NCBI GenBank assembly: GCA_031553075.1
Contig: JAVBLX010000087.1
Span: 1 to 64,000, forward strand
Reading direction: 5' to 3'
DNA length: 64,000 nucleotides
From: DIGJ01 sp031553075
GTDB taxonomy: Bacteria > Bacillota > Clostridia > Lachnospirales > Lachnospiraceae
Position numbers and translations under genes: made by a program. Positions 7,872 to 15,634 of this stretch are shown here, piece by piece; position 1 is the first letter of the stretch, and the number at the start of each line of letters is the position of its first letter. A model generated the notes under the pieces. The model saw only the letters and a program-made list of their open reading frames with translations. It was not told the origin of the DNA and did not search any database.

Positions 7872-9583
7872 ACGGCATCACCTCTTGAAATATCGGAATA
7901 TAATATCTCATCCTCAAAGGCGAACTGAATTTCTACTTTGTCTTTATCATACACTTCAATACGTCGGATAAATGCTTCCACCATTTCTTTATTTAATGAT
8001 TGAGCATTTTGATATTTTGACACCAGCTGTGCAAATTTGGACTTAAGCTTTTCATCCGCTTTCTTCTTCTGGCAGCTTTTTTCCAACTCCCGTATCTGTA
8101 ACTCATATTGTTTATACTCTTCCCCATACTGTTCCTTGGCATATAAGTATTCACTTCCGGTCAGAAGTTTATCAGCATAATCCACATATAAGCTAGTCAA
8201 AAGGCTCTGAACTCTCTCCATCTTCTGTCGCAGCACCTTCATGGTTTCTTTTATATCGGAATGTTTCGTTTTCTTTTTTTCCTGCTGTTCCAACTTTTTC
8301 AGGAGCGGTTCTTTTTCCAGATAAAGCACTATTTGCTTCTTAATTGCAATAAAAACAATATGATTCAACTCTTCCTGATGAATACTCTTTTTTTTGCAGA
8401 CCACATCCCCCAACTCTTCATGCTTTGGACAAAGATAAACACCACTCAGTCTAATCTGCCTTTTTGTCTGTATCCGTTGCTTATACAGCGTTAGGCAACC
8501 TTTACACTCCCCACAGAACAGATATCCACGCAGAATATTATCTGCCTTTTCGAGAAAATCATATTTTCCAAGATTTTGATAATAATTTTCTGTTCTCTCC
8601 TCCATTACTTGCTGTGCCTTATGAAAAAGCTCCTCAGGAACAATGGCTTCATGAGCATGCTGTGTAACATGCCAATCCTCTTCGGGCATCTGCTTACTCT
8701 TAATCCCACGATAAATTTCTGTTACTTGTTTTCCCTGAATCAGATGCCCAAGGTACACCTGATTTTTTAGTACACTTCTTGTCAGAGTTCGTTTGTTCCA
8801 TAAGGCATTTTCATATTTTTTATCCGTAATCATGCCCTTATATAAACGATATTTCTGGATTGCCATTATCTCCATATCATTTAACTTCCGAACAATCTTT
8901 GCATCCCCCATTCCCGATGCTTTCCATTCAAAAATCATATGGACAATAGGTGCTGTATCCGGATCAGGGATTAAATGATTCTTATCCTTGGGATCTTTTA
9001 AGTATCCATATGGAGGATAATTTGCCAGAAATTTTCCTTCCATTTGCTTGGTTTTAAGTGCAGTACGTACTTTTTTTGAGATATCCTTTGCATAAATATC
9101 ATTAACAAGATTCTTAAGAGGCATAATCATTCCATCTTCTTTGGTGCCTGAAAATTCACTGTCATATCCATCCGTAATTGCAATGAATCTTACTCCTAAA
9201 AAGGGAAATATCTTCTCAATATAGTCCCCAGTCTCAATGTAATTTCTTCCAAGTCTGGACAAATCCTTCACTACAATACAGTCTATTTTTCCGGCTCTCA
9301 TGTCTGCTATCATTTTGTTGAATTCTGGTCGATCAAAAGTAGTACCACTGCGTCCATTATCCACATAAGCAGTTGTAAACAGTAATTCTTCCCTCGCTTC
9401 TACATAATTTAACAGCATTTCAACCTGAGTTTCAATGGTATTGCTATCCTCTTTACCACTATCTTCCACGGAAAGTCTTGCATAAACAACGGTTTGATAT
9501 TGTTTATGTTCTTTGGAAACCTCCACTTCCAAACTACCCGTGATTTCTCTAACCATCTCTTCCTGTCTGCTTTTCCTCGCCAT
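7868..9583 (-). CDS. Large serine recombinase 2
   Basis: 571 residues from the ATG at 9583, chosen because GGGAGGTGG lies just upstream and the gene then begins one base after the stop of recombinase 3. An upstream in-frame start at 9655 would overlap recombinase 3 by about 70 bp and has no site. The catalytic Ser is Ser38 in VVYARLSVED. KDLSRLGRNYIE and a zinc-ribbon (FCGECKGCL) are present, followed by a coiled coil. It shares the architecture of its neighbours but has diverged well beyond a recent duplication. The three genes form one operon, so the proteins may act together or in different steps of integration and excision. Confidence 0.9.
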   Translation of the reverse strand: MARKSRQEEMVREITGSLEVEVSKEHKQYQTVVYARLSVEDSGKEDSNTIETQVEMLLNYVEAREELLFTTAYVDNGRSGTTFDRPEFNKMIADMRAGKIDCIVVKDLSRLGRNYIETGDYIEKIFPFLGVRFIAITDGYDSEFSGTKEDGMIMPLKNLVNDIYAKDISKKVRTALKTKQMEGKFLANYPPYGYLKDPKDKNHLIPDPDTAPIVHMIFEWKASGMGDAKIVRKLNDMEIMAIQKYRLYKGMITDKKYENALWNKRTLTRSVLKNQVYLGHLIQGKQVTEIYRGIKSKQMPEEDWHVTQHAHEAIVPEELFHKAQQVMEERTENYYQNLGKYDFLEKADNILRGYLFCGECKGCLTLYKQRIQTKRQIRLSGVYLCPKHEELGDVVCKKKSIHQEELNHIVFIAIKKQIVLYLEKEPLLKKLEQQEKKKTKHSDIKETMKVLRQKMERVQSLLTSLYVDYADKLLTGSEYLYAKEQYGEEYKQYELQIRELEKSCQKKKADEKLKSKFAQLVSKYQNAQSLNKEMVEAFIRRIEVYDKDKVEIQFAFEDEILYSDISRGDAV

Positions 9584-9584
9584 G

Positions 9585-11258
9585 TCAGACCACCTCCCAC
9601 TGCATTTCAACATTCTGTTCAAGGATATCCTGACATCGCATAAACTCATCTGCAAACTGAAATATGACCTCTATTCTTGCATCTTCATAAGCAAGTACCT
9701 TATCAATTAATATGACAGCTGCATTTCTTGAAAGTTCACTAATATTTTTGAACTCCTTAAAATGCTCCATCCATTCCTGTTTTTTACCCTTTCCCTGCAT
9801 ACAGTTCTCCATTTCCTCCTGGTACTTCTGTATGCATTGATCTGCCTCTTCAATTCTTTGGTCAAATTCCTGCTTTAGCTGTATGTATTCCTGCTTGGTA
9901 ACAATCAGATCATGGAGGTCTTCATACAGATTCAATTTTAATCGTTCTGCCCGCTCCCGCTCTTCCTGCTTTTTCTCAATGCGTTCCTTATATTTTTTTA
10001 CTTCTGCTTGATTCTTAGGAAGTTCTTCTATAAACTGTAAGACCTTTTCCATACTTAAAGTCTGATTGATGTGTTCCCGCAATGTCAAAAATACACTGTT
10101 GATAATATCATCTTCCCTAACCCGATGACTGGAACAACTTTTATTTTTCTTGTTACCCGAACAGACAAAATAAACATACTGCTTATCTCCGGACGGAACC
10201 GTCTTCCTTACCATGCTCTTTCCACAATCGCCACAGTAAAACAGTCCAGCCAATGGAAATACTGCCTCTTCTTTTGGTGAGGTTCTCGTATCTCTTTTCA
10301 GTAATTGCTGCACACAGTTAAAATCTTTTTGGGAAATAATCGGCTCATGAGCACCCTCTACTCGAATCCATTCTGCCTCACTTTTCTGAACCCTCTTTTT
10401 TATCTTATAGTTGGGAGTACTTTCCTTCCCTTGCAATAGTACTCCTGTGTATGTTGCATTTTTTAATACCCGACCCACCGAAACCGGCGTCCAAAGCGCT
10501 TGCTGTTTGGTCTTAAAGCTGGTTTCAAATGCCATCCCACAGCTTCTTTTATATTCCATTGGTGATAGAATCCCGCTTGCATTAAGCTCATTAGCAATGG
10601 TCTGTTGGCTCTTCCCTTCCAGTTTCCAGGCAAAGATATCCTGAACCACACTGGCTGCATAAGGATCTACTACAAGCTGATTCTTATTTTGTTGTGATTT
10701 CACATATCCATAAACGGCAAATGCACCAATATACAATCCCTTTTTTCGCTTAACTTCCAGGTGGCTTCGGATTTTAATAGAAATGTCCCGACAATAGGCA
10801 TCATTGATTAGATTTTTAAAGGGGACAATAATATCCCCTGCCTGAGAGTTTTCCGCTCCTGTGTCAATATTATCATTGACAGCAATGAACCGAACTCCCA
10901 GCATGGGAAAGATTTTTTCGATATATCTTCCTGATTCAATATAATTTCTACCGAAACGGGATAAATCCTTTACAATAACACAATCAACCTCTCCACCTTT
11001 TATCTCTTCCATCATTGCGCAAAACCCCGGACGGTCAAAGTCCACCCCACTATAACCATCGTCCACATGGACAGACCATACCTGAATATCTGGTTTTGCT
11101 TTCAAAAATTCCATGATAAGTTCTTTTTGATTGACAATACTATTGCTTTCTGATTTCCCCGTGCCGGCAACATCTCCATCTTCCAGTGGGTTATTATCGC
11201 TATGTGATAACCTTGCGTAGATGGTAGCACGATAAATTTTTGTGTTACTTCCGCTCAT
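9585..11258 (-). CDS. Large serine recombinase 3, first gene of the recombinase operon
   Basis: 557 residues from the ATG at 11258, placed 8 nt after AAGGAG. A GTG three codons earlier is less well placed. The catalytic Ser18 lies in IYARLSHSD, with the conserved KDLSRFGRNYIE helix. The recombinase domain is followed by a zinc-ribbon (FYCGDCGKSM and a later C-x-x-x-x-x-C pair) and a charged coiled coil. It is the promoter-proximal gene of the three-recombinase operon. A 9-bp perfect inverted repeat lies about 60-80 bp upstream. Confidence 0.9.
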   Translation of the reverse strand: MSGSNTKIYRATIYARLSHSDNNPLEDGDVAGTGKSESNSIVNQKELIMEFLKAKPDIQVWSVHVDDGYSGVDFDRPGFCAMMEEIKGGEVDCVIVKDLSRFGRNYIESGRYIEKIFPMLGVRFIAVNDNIDTGAENSQAGDIIVPFKNLINDAYCRDISIKIRSHLEVKRKKGLYIGAFAVYGYVKSQQNKNQLVVDPYAASVVQDIFAWKLEGKSQQTIANELNASGILSPMEYKRSCGMAFETSFKTKQQALWTPVSVGRVLKNATYTGVLLQGKESTPNYKIKKRVQKSEAEWIRVEGAHEPIISQKDFNCVQQLLKRDTRTSPKEEAVFPLAGLFYCGDCGKSMVRKTVPSGDKQYVYFVCSGNKKNKSCSSHRVREDDIINSVFLTLREHINQTLSMEKVLQFIEELPKNQAEVKKYKERIEKKQEERERAERLKLNLYEDLHDLIVTKQEYIQLKQEFDQRIEEADQCIQKYQEEMENCMQGKGKKQEWMEHFKEFKNISELSRNAAVILIDKVLAYEDARIEVIFQFADEFMRCQDILEQNVEMQWEVV

Positions 11259-11319
11259 TCGTGTCACTCCTTCTTGTTATGGTTGTTAGGAAGACCTATA
11301 AACAAGAAAGTTTTCACTG

Positions 11320-11342
11320 ATGTGAATTAATACAATTCACAT
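11320..11342. promoter_or_regulatory. Perfect inverted repeat upstream of recombinases
   Basis: ATGTGAATT at 11320-11328 and AATTCACAT at 11334-11342 with a 5-bp spacer, in the 164-bp gap upstream of recombinase 3. It could be an operator or a recombinase binding site. There is no T-tract, so it is not a terminator. Confidence 0.4.
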
Positions 11343-11422
11343 TTTAGTCCTGTTTCTAGGTTATCACATTCCTTTTCTATTTTCCAGGCTTTTTTGCTCA
11401 TCTTTGTAAAATATTGGTACCG

Positions 11423-11680
11423 TTACAAAGACAATATCAGATCTTCAAACCGTTCTTCAAAAGATACGCCTCCCTCTGAATAACTGGCTTTAATGATAAT
11501 ATTTCCCACCTTATAGCAGTAAGGATTTTTCACTTGCCGGATAAATTCTTTCATCCGTTCTTCTTTTGACAGTTCTTCCTTTATATGTATATCACCTAAG
11601 TCAATCAGATCCTCTCTTTTCACCGACCTTATATCTACAGTTCGCATTTCTCTCAAGGAATCAAATCTTTTTTCTTCCAT
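11423..11680 (-). CDS. Small DUF6870-like integrative-element protein
   Basis: An 85-residue protein with a recognisable pattern: an N-terminal LREMRTVDIRSV and LIDLGDIHI, an IRQVKNPYCYKVGNIIIKASY core, and an acidic C-terminus. Small proteins with this arrangement recur beside recombinases and conjugation genes in Firmicutes integrative elements (DUF6870/TnpW-like). The function is not established. It lies 48 bp downstream of the MazF-type toxin gene in the same direction, so it could equally belong to that unit. The start is supported by GAGG about 8 nt upstream. Confidence 0.55.
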   Translation of the reverse strand: MEEKRFDSLREMRTVDIRSVKREDLIDLGDIHIKEELSKEERMKEFIRQVKNPYCYKVGNIIIKASYSEGGVSFEERFEDLILSL

Positions 11681-11729
11681 ATATAATACCTCAATTATTT
11701 TCTATACTATATGACTAGCCTAACTTGCC

Positions 11730-12107
11730 CTATTCCAGATGACTCCCCAGTGAACCAGTATTTATACCTATGCTAATTGCAAGGGCATCATCTATATTCT
11801 CCATGCACCTTGAATCCAGGGAACCCAAAAATTCTTTTAGCCTCATTTTATCTATGGTTCTGAGTTGTTCCAGCAAGATAACTGAGTCCTTTTTCACCCC
11901 ATTCCCAGCTTCTATGGGATAATGGGTTGGCAGCTTTGCTTTTGTTTCACATCTGCTTGAAATCATTGCTATGATTACTGTCGGGCTATAGAAATTGCCG
12001 GTGTTATTGGAAATTACCAAAACCGGGCGGACTCCCCCCTGCTCTGATCCCACCACTGGATTCAAATCTGCATAATACAAATCGCCACGATGTATCTTCC
12101 TTCTCAT
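11730..12107 (-). CDS. MazF/PemK-type endoribonuclease toxin, no antitoxin visible
   Basis: A 125-residue MazF-fold protein. The ATG at 12107 directly follows GGAGGGAGATAC and starts MRRKIHRGDLYYADL. An upstream start at 12149 is not supported. The motifs match Bacillus MazF closely: VVGSEQGGVRPVLVISN with the catalytic Arg, KAKLPTHYPI, and DSVILLEQLRTIDKMRL. The position equivalent to the catalytic Thr is Ser (AMISSR). MazF proteins cleave mRNA at short motifs. No MazE-type gene precedes it: DinG lies only 91 bp upstream. The small gene downstream could be an accessory, but does not look like a MazE. Confidence 0.85.
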   Translation of the reverse strand: MRRKIHRGDLYYADLNPVVGSEQGGVRPVLVISNNTGNFYSPTVIIAMISSRCETKAKLPTHYPIEAGNGVKKDSVILLEQLRTIDKMRLKEFLGSLDSRCMENIDDALAISIGINTGSLGSHLE

Positions 12108-12198
12108 GTATCTCCCTCCAAAAAATAACAGACAGCCTACGTTCCTCACTAAGCTGCCTGCTCTTTATAAAACAAAAAATGCTCTTTTCTTAAAATCT

Positions 12199-14226
12199 TT
12201 ATTCAAAGTATTCTTCGCTTTTATTCTCCCTAATAAATCTCCCAACATCCTCAATATCCTCCGTCACCGGCATGTTAGGCAATACCGCCAGCACATCCTT
12301 CCGATATCTGCCACAAGCTCCCACACGACTGTCCAAAATCGAGAACACAGTTGTATCATCTTCCTTACGCACCCCTCGACCAACCCACTGCCTTAATTTA
12401 ATCAACATCGCCGGTATCACCTCATCCCTTTGATATTGCTTCCTGCTCCCATAATTCAAACTCGCCTGCTCCGAAACCGCATCCGGCACTGGAAATGGCA
12501 GTTTCACAATAATCACACTGGACAAAATATCCCCAGGCAAATCAATTCCTTCCCCCGCACTGTCACTGGCAAATAACACACCATTTCCGCTTTTTCTAAA
12601 ATCAGAAACAGATGAAAGCCTGCCCCTTATCATAGAAAACATTGGGAACCGGCTCACTCTTTTCTTTACTTCAAAAAATGTCCGTTCCATCATGCGATAA
12701 GAGGTAAATAATATCAGTGTATGTCCATGAGTCTGATACAAAAGTGCTTCAATCTCTCCAACCACTCCCAGCAAATAATCATCATCCTTATAATCCGGGA
12801 ATGGCATTTCCTTTGGTATATAAAGCAAACAATGCCGTTCATAATCAAATGGTGATTCAACGCTAATTCCGGATATCTTTCTTAATCCGTTTGGTATCCC
12901 TGTATTACGAATAAAATGACTGAAATCTCCACCTACAGACATGGTTGCGGATGTTAAGATATAAGCGATACCTTTATTCCACAGATCATTTTTCAGCTCC
13001 TCTCCCAACATCTTAGGGATTCCCCATAACACTAACCCATTGCTTGACGTTTCTGCCCAAAAGATAAAATCATTCTTATTTAAAAGCACACTCACCTTTT
13101 CCAACTTCTCATCAATCCGGCTGACCAGTCTCTCATAATAATCCTGCTTTGCCTTGTCAGCCGTAAAGAAAAGCACTGACAGCTTTTGCAACAGCTTAGT
13201 CAGTGCCCTTAATCTTTGTATCATTTCATAGGTATAAACAACTGGAAAACTTCCATTCTCATACCGCTCCTCGTTTTCGTTGCATATCAATTCAAATAAT
13301 TTCTGTTTATGATCAACCATATCATTACAAAGTTTTCGAATATTCCGTCTGTCCGGATGATGATTTCCAACTGACCGGTGAATACTGACCGCCAAACGAT
13401 TCAACTCTTGTTCTTCCAGGCACACTCCATACATTTGCCTGGCTGCCTCAATGATTTTATGTGCTTCATCAAAAACAGCAACTCCATATGCTGGTAGAAG
13501 CCTGCTCTTTCCATTCTTTATATTTAATGTATCCGCTAATACAAAGTTATGGTTGGCAATCTGAAAGTCATAACTGCAGACCCGGCATTTTCTGGTATAT
13601 CGCTTATATTGGCACATCGCAGAAAATCCACAATGTAAATGGCACTGTTCAACACAGATTCTTTCTTTCACATAATCACTGACTGGCACAGTATCCAGGT
13701 CAATGGATCTTACCCCATCCCGCAGTTCAGAGAGCAAAGTAATGATTTCCCTTTCCTCTGGATCATTGTGATGTATAAGCGACATCATATAGTCAGTCAG
13801 CCTGCTGTCACAGGCAAAATGTGACTTTCCTTTTCGTACCACATACGTCAATGGTCTATCAATAATATGCTCTGCCATCAATATAGAAGAAATCTGTGGT
13901 ATGTACTCTTCGGTCAATGCTTTTTGTAATGCCACGGTAGAAGTCGAAATGACCGCTGGAAGTTTATACATGGAGAACAAGTTATACACAGTGATTGCCA
14001 TAATATAAGCATGAGTCTTTCCAGTTCCCACCCCAGCTTCGCAAAGTACCATATTATTTCTCTGTAAAGCCTTTAACATTTCTCTTGAAAGTTCTAATTG
14101 CTCTTTTCGATAATTCATTTTATATTCCGGAAGAATATTTCGAAATATACGGATTAATAGGTCATCTGCACTTTCTTTCTGATTCCGTTCTTTCTCATCT
14201 AATATTTCATTCTTTTTTCTCTTCAT
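12199..14226 (-). CDS. DinG/Rad3-like (XPD-type) superfamily 2 helicase
   Basis: 675 residues. Walker A is GVGTGKTHAY near residue 65, the DEAH box is VFDEAHKII, and the C-terminal helicase motifs include GEGIDLPGD and QWVGRGVRK. Between motifs Ia and II is a four-cysteine segment (CVEQCHLHCGF...C, then CRVC) expected to bind a 4Fe-4S cluster as in XPD/DinG enzymes. It is an ATP-dependent 5'-3' DNA helicase acting in the cytoplasm. DinG-like helicases of this size are frequent in Firmicutes mobile elements, and here it lies between the toxin and the sigma factor. The ATG at 14226 follows AAGGAGACGG. Confidence 0.85.
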   Translation of the reverse strand: MKRKKNEILDEKERNQKESADDLLIRIFRNILPEYKMNYRKEQLELSREMLKALQRNNMVLCEAGVGTGKTHAYIMAITVYNLFSMYKLPAVISTSTVALQKALTEEYIPQISSILMAEHIIDRPLTYVVRKGKSHFACDSRLTDYMMSLIHHNDPEEREIITLLSELRDGVRSIDLDTVPVSDYVKERICVEQCHLHCGFSAMCQYKRYTRKCRVCSYDFQIANHNFVLADTLNIKNGKSRLLPAYGVAVFDEAHKIIEAARQMYGVCLEEQELNRLAVSIHRSVGNHHPDRRNIRKLCNDMVDHKQKLFELICNENEERYENGSFPVVYTYEMIQRLRALTKLLQKLSVLFFTADKAKQDYYERLVSRIDEKLEKVSVLLNKNDFIFWAETSSNGLVLWGIPKMLGEELKNDLWNKGIAYILTSATMSVGGDFSHFIRNTGIPNGLRKISGISVESPFDYERHCLLYIPKEMPFPDYKDDDYLLGVVGEIEALLYQTHGHTLILFTSYRMMERTFFEVKKRVSRFPMFSMIRGRLSSVSDFRKSGNGVLFASDSAGEGIDLPGDILSSVIIVKLPFPVPDAVSEQASLNYGSRKQYQRDEVIPAMLIKLRQWVGRGVRKEDDTTVFSILDSRVGACGRYRKDVLAVLPNMPVTEDIEDVGRFIRENKSEEYFE

Positions 14227-14783
14227 GTGTTCCGTCTCCTTATCTTTTCACTCATTTGGTATCAACTGAAAAATAGCTATCAGCTGTTCCTTGCTGGCTA
14301 CAGCTCTTTCAGCCAGCTATATTTTTAAAGTGCAAGTAGCGTTCCGCTGGTCAGGCGGACACCATAGAAGCCGCCCCTCATTCTTTCTCAAATGAGGGTG
14401 ATGCATTCTCCCCATAGCCTACGGAGCTGCCATCCATACGATGAGTTAGGACTTGGCAGAAGTATCATGATAAAGTGACAGGGGTCATGGCAATCTGCTC
14501 CACCACAGAGCATAAGTACCGCAGACATGATTCGCACGGCAGGAAAATAAATATCTGGTAAAGGACTAAAACCCTCCAGCTTTATCATTTTCTACCGTAT
14601 GGCGTGTCCCGATGTGTCGCTTCCGGTTTCCCGCCCTGTCATCATTGTGCTATATCCGAATAAATCGGTTTCTTGCACTGCTATGAAATTGTCAATGTTC
14701 GGTGAAGAGATCTATCAAAAAAAGTTCCCTACACCTAACGTGAAAAATAAGGGGGTTTTGTACGGTATGTTTTTAAAACTTTT
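14227..14783 (-). other. 557-bp non-coding or leader region of the element
   Basis: No convincing gene. A 66-codon minus-strand frame at 14388-14588 contains LPSPNSSYGWQLRRLWGEC. I recall similar short frames being annotated in Firmicutes mobile elements, so the DNA may be conserved for a non-coding reason. Visible structures are a perfect 8-bp hairpin at 14375-14398, several GC-richer segments unlike the surrounding AT-rich DNA, and a poly-T stretch near 14780-14805 at the sigma gene end. Possible roles are a leader RNA or a transfer or replication origin. Confidence 0.35.
14375..14398. repeat. Perfect 8-bp hairpin
   Basis: CCCTCATT at 14375-14382 and AATGAGGG at 14391-14398 with an 8-nt loop, inside the non-coding region upstream of the DinG-like gene. 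No U-tract follows, so terminator function is unlikely. Confidence 0.5.
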
Positions 14784-15260
14784 TTATTTTTTTTTAAATT
14801 TTTTAATTTTCTTTCTTGCTAACACCAGACTGTCATAGACCGAACGGAAATGAACGCCCTCTAAATTAGCGATTTTCCGGCAGCTTAATCCCTTGTAAAC
14901 ACATAAATAAAGCCGTCTTGCCTGTTTTGGGGTCATATTCTTAAAAACCGCTTCTTCAAACATCCTTTCATCCTGCTGTTCTATGTACATATTCTCTAAC
15001 GTCTTGGTTGCCAGTTTGTCCGATTCTTCTAATTTATTAAGCGGCACATTCTTTCGGGTCTGGGCATAATCTTTTCTGTCCTGCTCCATATACATTTCAT
15101 CAGAAAGCTGTTTCAACAATTGAAAATCTTCTTCTGACTTGTCTGGATTTTCTCTGAGATAATCTTCCAGAGTAACTTCAATTACCTCATCAGCAAAGCG
15201 GTATACAATCCCATTGCTGAATTTGTTCAGTGCATAATCATTATCTGTATAATTTTTCAC
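14784..15260 (-). CDS. Sigma-70-like region 4 regulator of the integrative element
   Basis: A 158-residue protein with an acidic N-terminus and a C-terminal sigma region-4-like helix-turn-helix (MTPKQARRLYLCVYKGLSCRKIANLEGVHFRSV, in two pieces around residues 108-142), ending in a Lys-rich tail. It resembles the small sigma factors that control transfer genes in conjugative transposons. The GTG start at 15260 is preceded by GGAGG at good spacing, but that site lies inside a perfect 12-bp hairpin (15270-15307). A terminator and a likely activator-controlled promoter lie further upstream. Its target promoters are not visible in the window. Confidence 0.75.
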   Translation of the reverse strand: MKNYTDNDYALNKFSNGIVYRFADEVIEVTLEDYLRENPDKSEEDFQLLKQLSDEMYMEQDRKDYAQTRKNVPLNKLEESDKLATKTLENMYIEQQDERMFEEAVFKNMTPKQARRLYLCVYKGLSCRKIANLEGVHFRSVYDSLVLARKKIKKFKKK

Positions 15261-15269
15261 CTTTCTTTT

Positions 15270-15307
15270 CCTCCAATCAGTCTGTTTTTGTACAAACTGA
15301 TTGGAGG
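15270..15307 (-). promoter_or_regulatory. Shine-Dalgarno-sequestering hairpin of the sigma gene
   Basis: On the minus-strand transcript, CCUCCAAUCAGU pairs perfectly with ACUGAUUGGAGG, with a 14-nt loop. The 3' arm ends in the GGAGG that serves the GUG start of the sigma gene 9 nt later. No U-run follows, so it is not a terminator. Folding would block ribosome binding. A trigger (ligand, temperature, leader translation or RNA) is not evident. Confidence 0.7.
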
Positions 15308-15360
15308 CGCACGGGTTTTATAAGCACATTGGCTTGTCAGAAAATGTTGAATTTTGTCGA

Positions 15361-15410
15361 ACGAAAAAAGAGGGCAGTTCACTTGACGTAAAATCAAGCA
15401 AACTGCCCCC
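15361..15410 (-). terminator. Rho-independent terminator or attenuator in the sigma leader
   Basis: On the minus strand GGGCAGTT pairs with AACTGCCC (15401-15408 with 15372-15379) and an inner CTTGA/TCAAG stem (15394-15398 with 15382-15386), followed by CTCTTTTTTCG. It lies downstream of the repeat-flanked TATAAT box and upstream of the sigma gene, so it could attenuate sigma transcription. Confidence 0.75.
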
Positions 15411-15513
15411 TTATTAATTGATACTTTTATCCTCTTGTACTTTATGACAATCCCCTCAAATCGTGCATAAATAAATTATTTTATTTTTTACATATTTTGG
15501 TAAGCGAAAGAAA

Positions 15514-15570
15514 ATTATAAATTATTAATCTGTAGAAAGTATGAATGCAATCTGTAGAATGTCTGTAGAA
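15514..15570 (-). promoter_or_regulatory. Activator-type promoter with 11-bp-spaced direct repeats
   Basis: TTCTACAGA (minus strand) occurs three times, at 15562-15570, 15551-15559 and 15529-15537, with start spacings of 11 and 22 bp. TATAAT at 15514-15519 follows the last repeat after 9 bp, and no good -35 hexamer is present. This is the geometry of OmpR/PhoB-class activator boxes. The OmpR-type regulator gene ends about 65 bp upstream. Confidence 0.6.
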
Positions 15571-15610
15571 ATAAAAAAACTGTGCCATTTTACCTTCGAC
15601 ACAGTTTTTC
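15570..15610 (-). terminator. Terminator of the response regulator gene
   Basis: AAAAACTGTG at 15575-15584 pairs perfectly with CACAGTTTTT at 15600-15609 with a 15-nt loop. On the minus strand it ends in GTTTTTTTAT. It lies 25 bp after the response regulator stop. Confidence 0.85.
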
Positions 15611-15634
15611 AACCTATAAATATTGTTCGTTAGA

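Noticed and set aside
14388..14588. A 66-codon minus-strand frame as a protein gene
   Set aside because: No convincing ribosome binding site and an odd composition; it lies in a structured non-coding block and is better treated as conserved DNA, as noted in the findings.
15529..15570. The three TCTGTAGAA repeats as a small CRISPR-like array
   Set aside because: Units are 9 bp with 2- and 13-bp gaps and no cas genes; promoter-site geometry explains them better.
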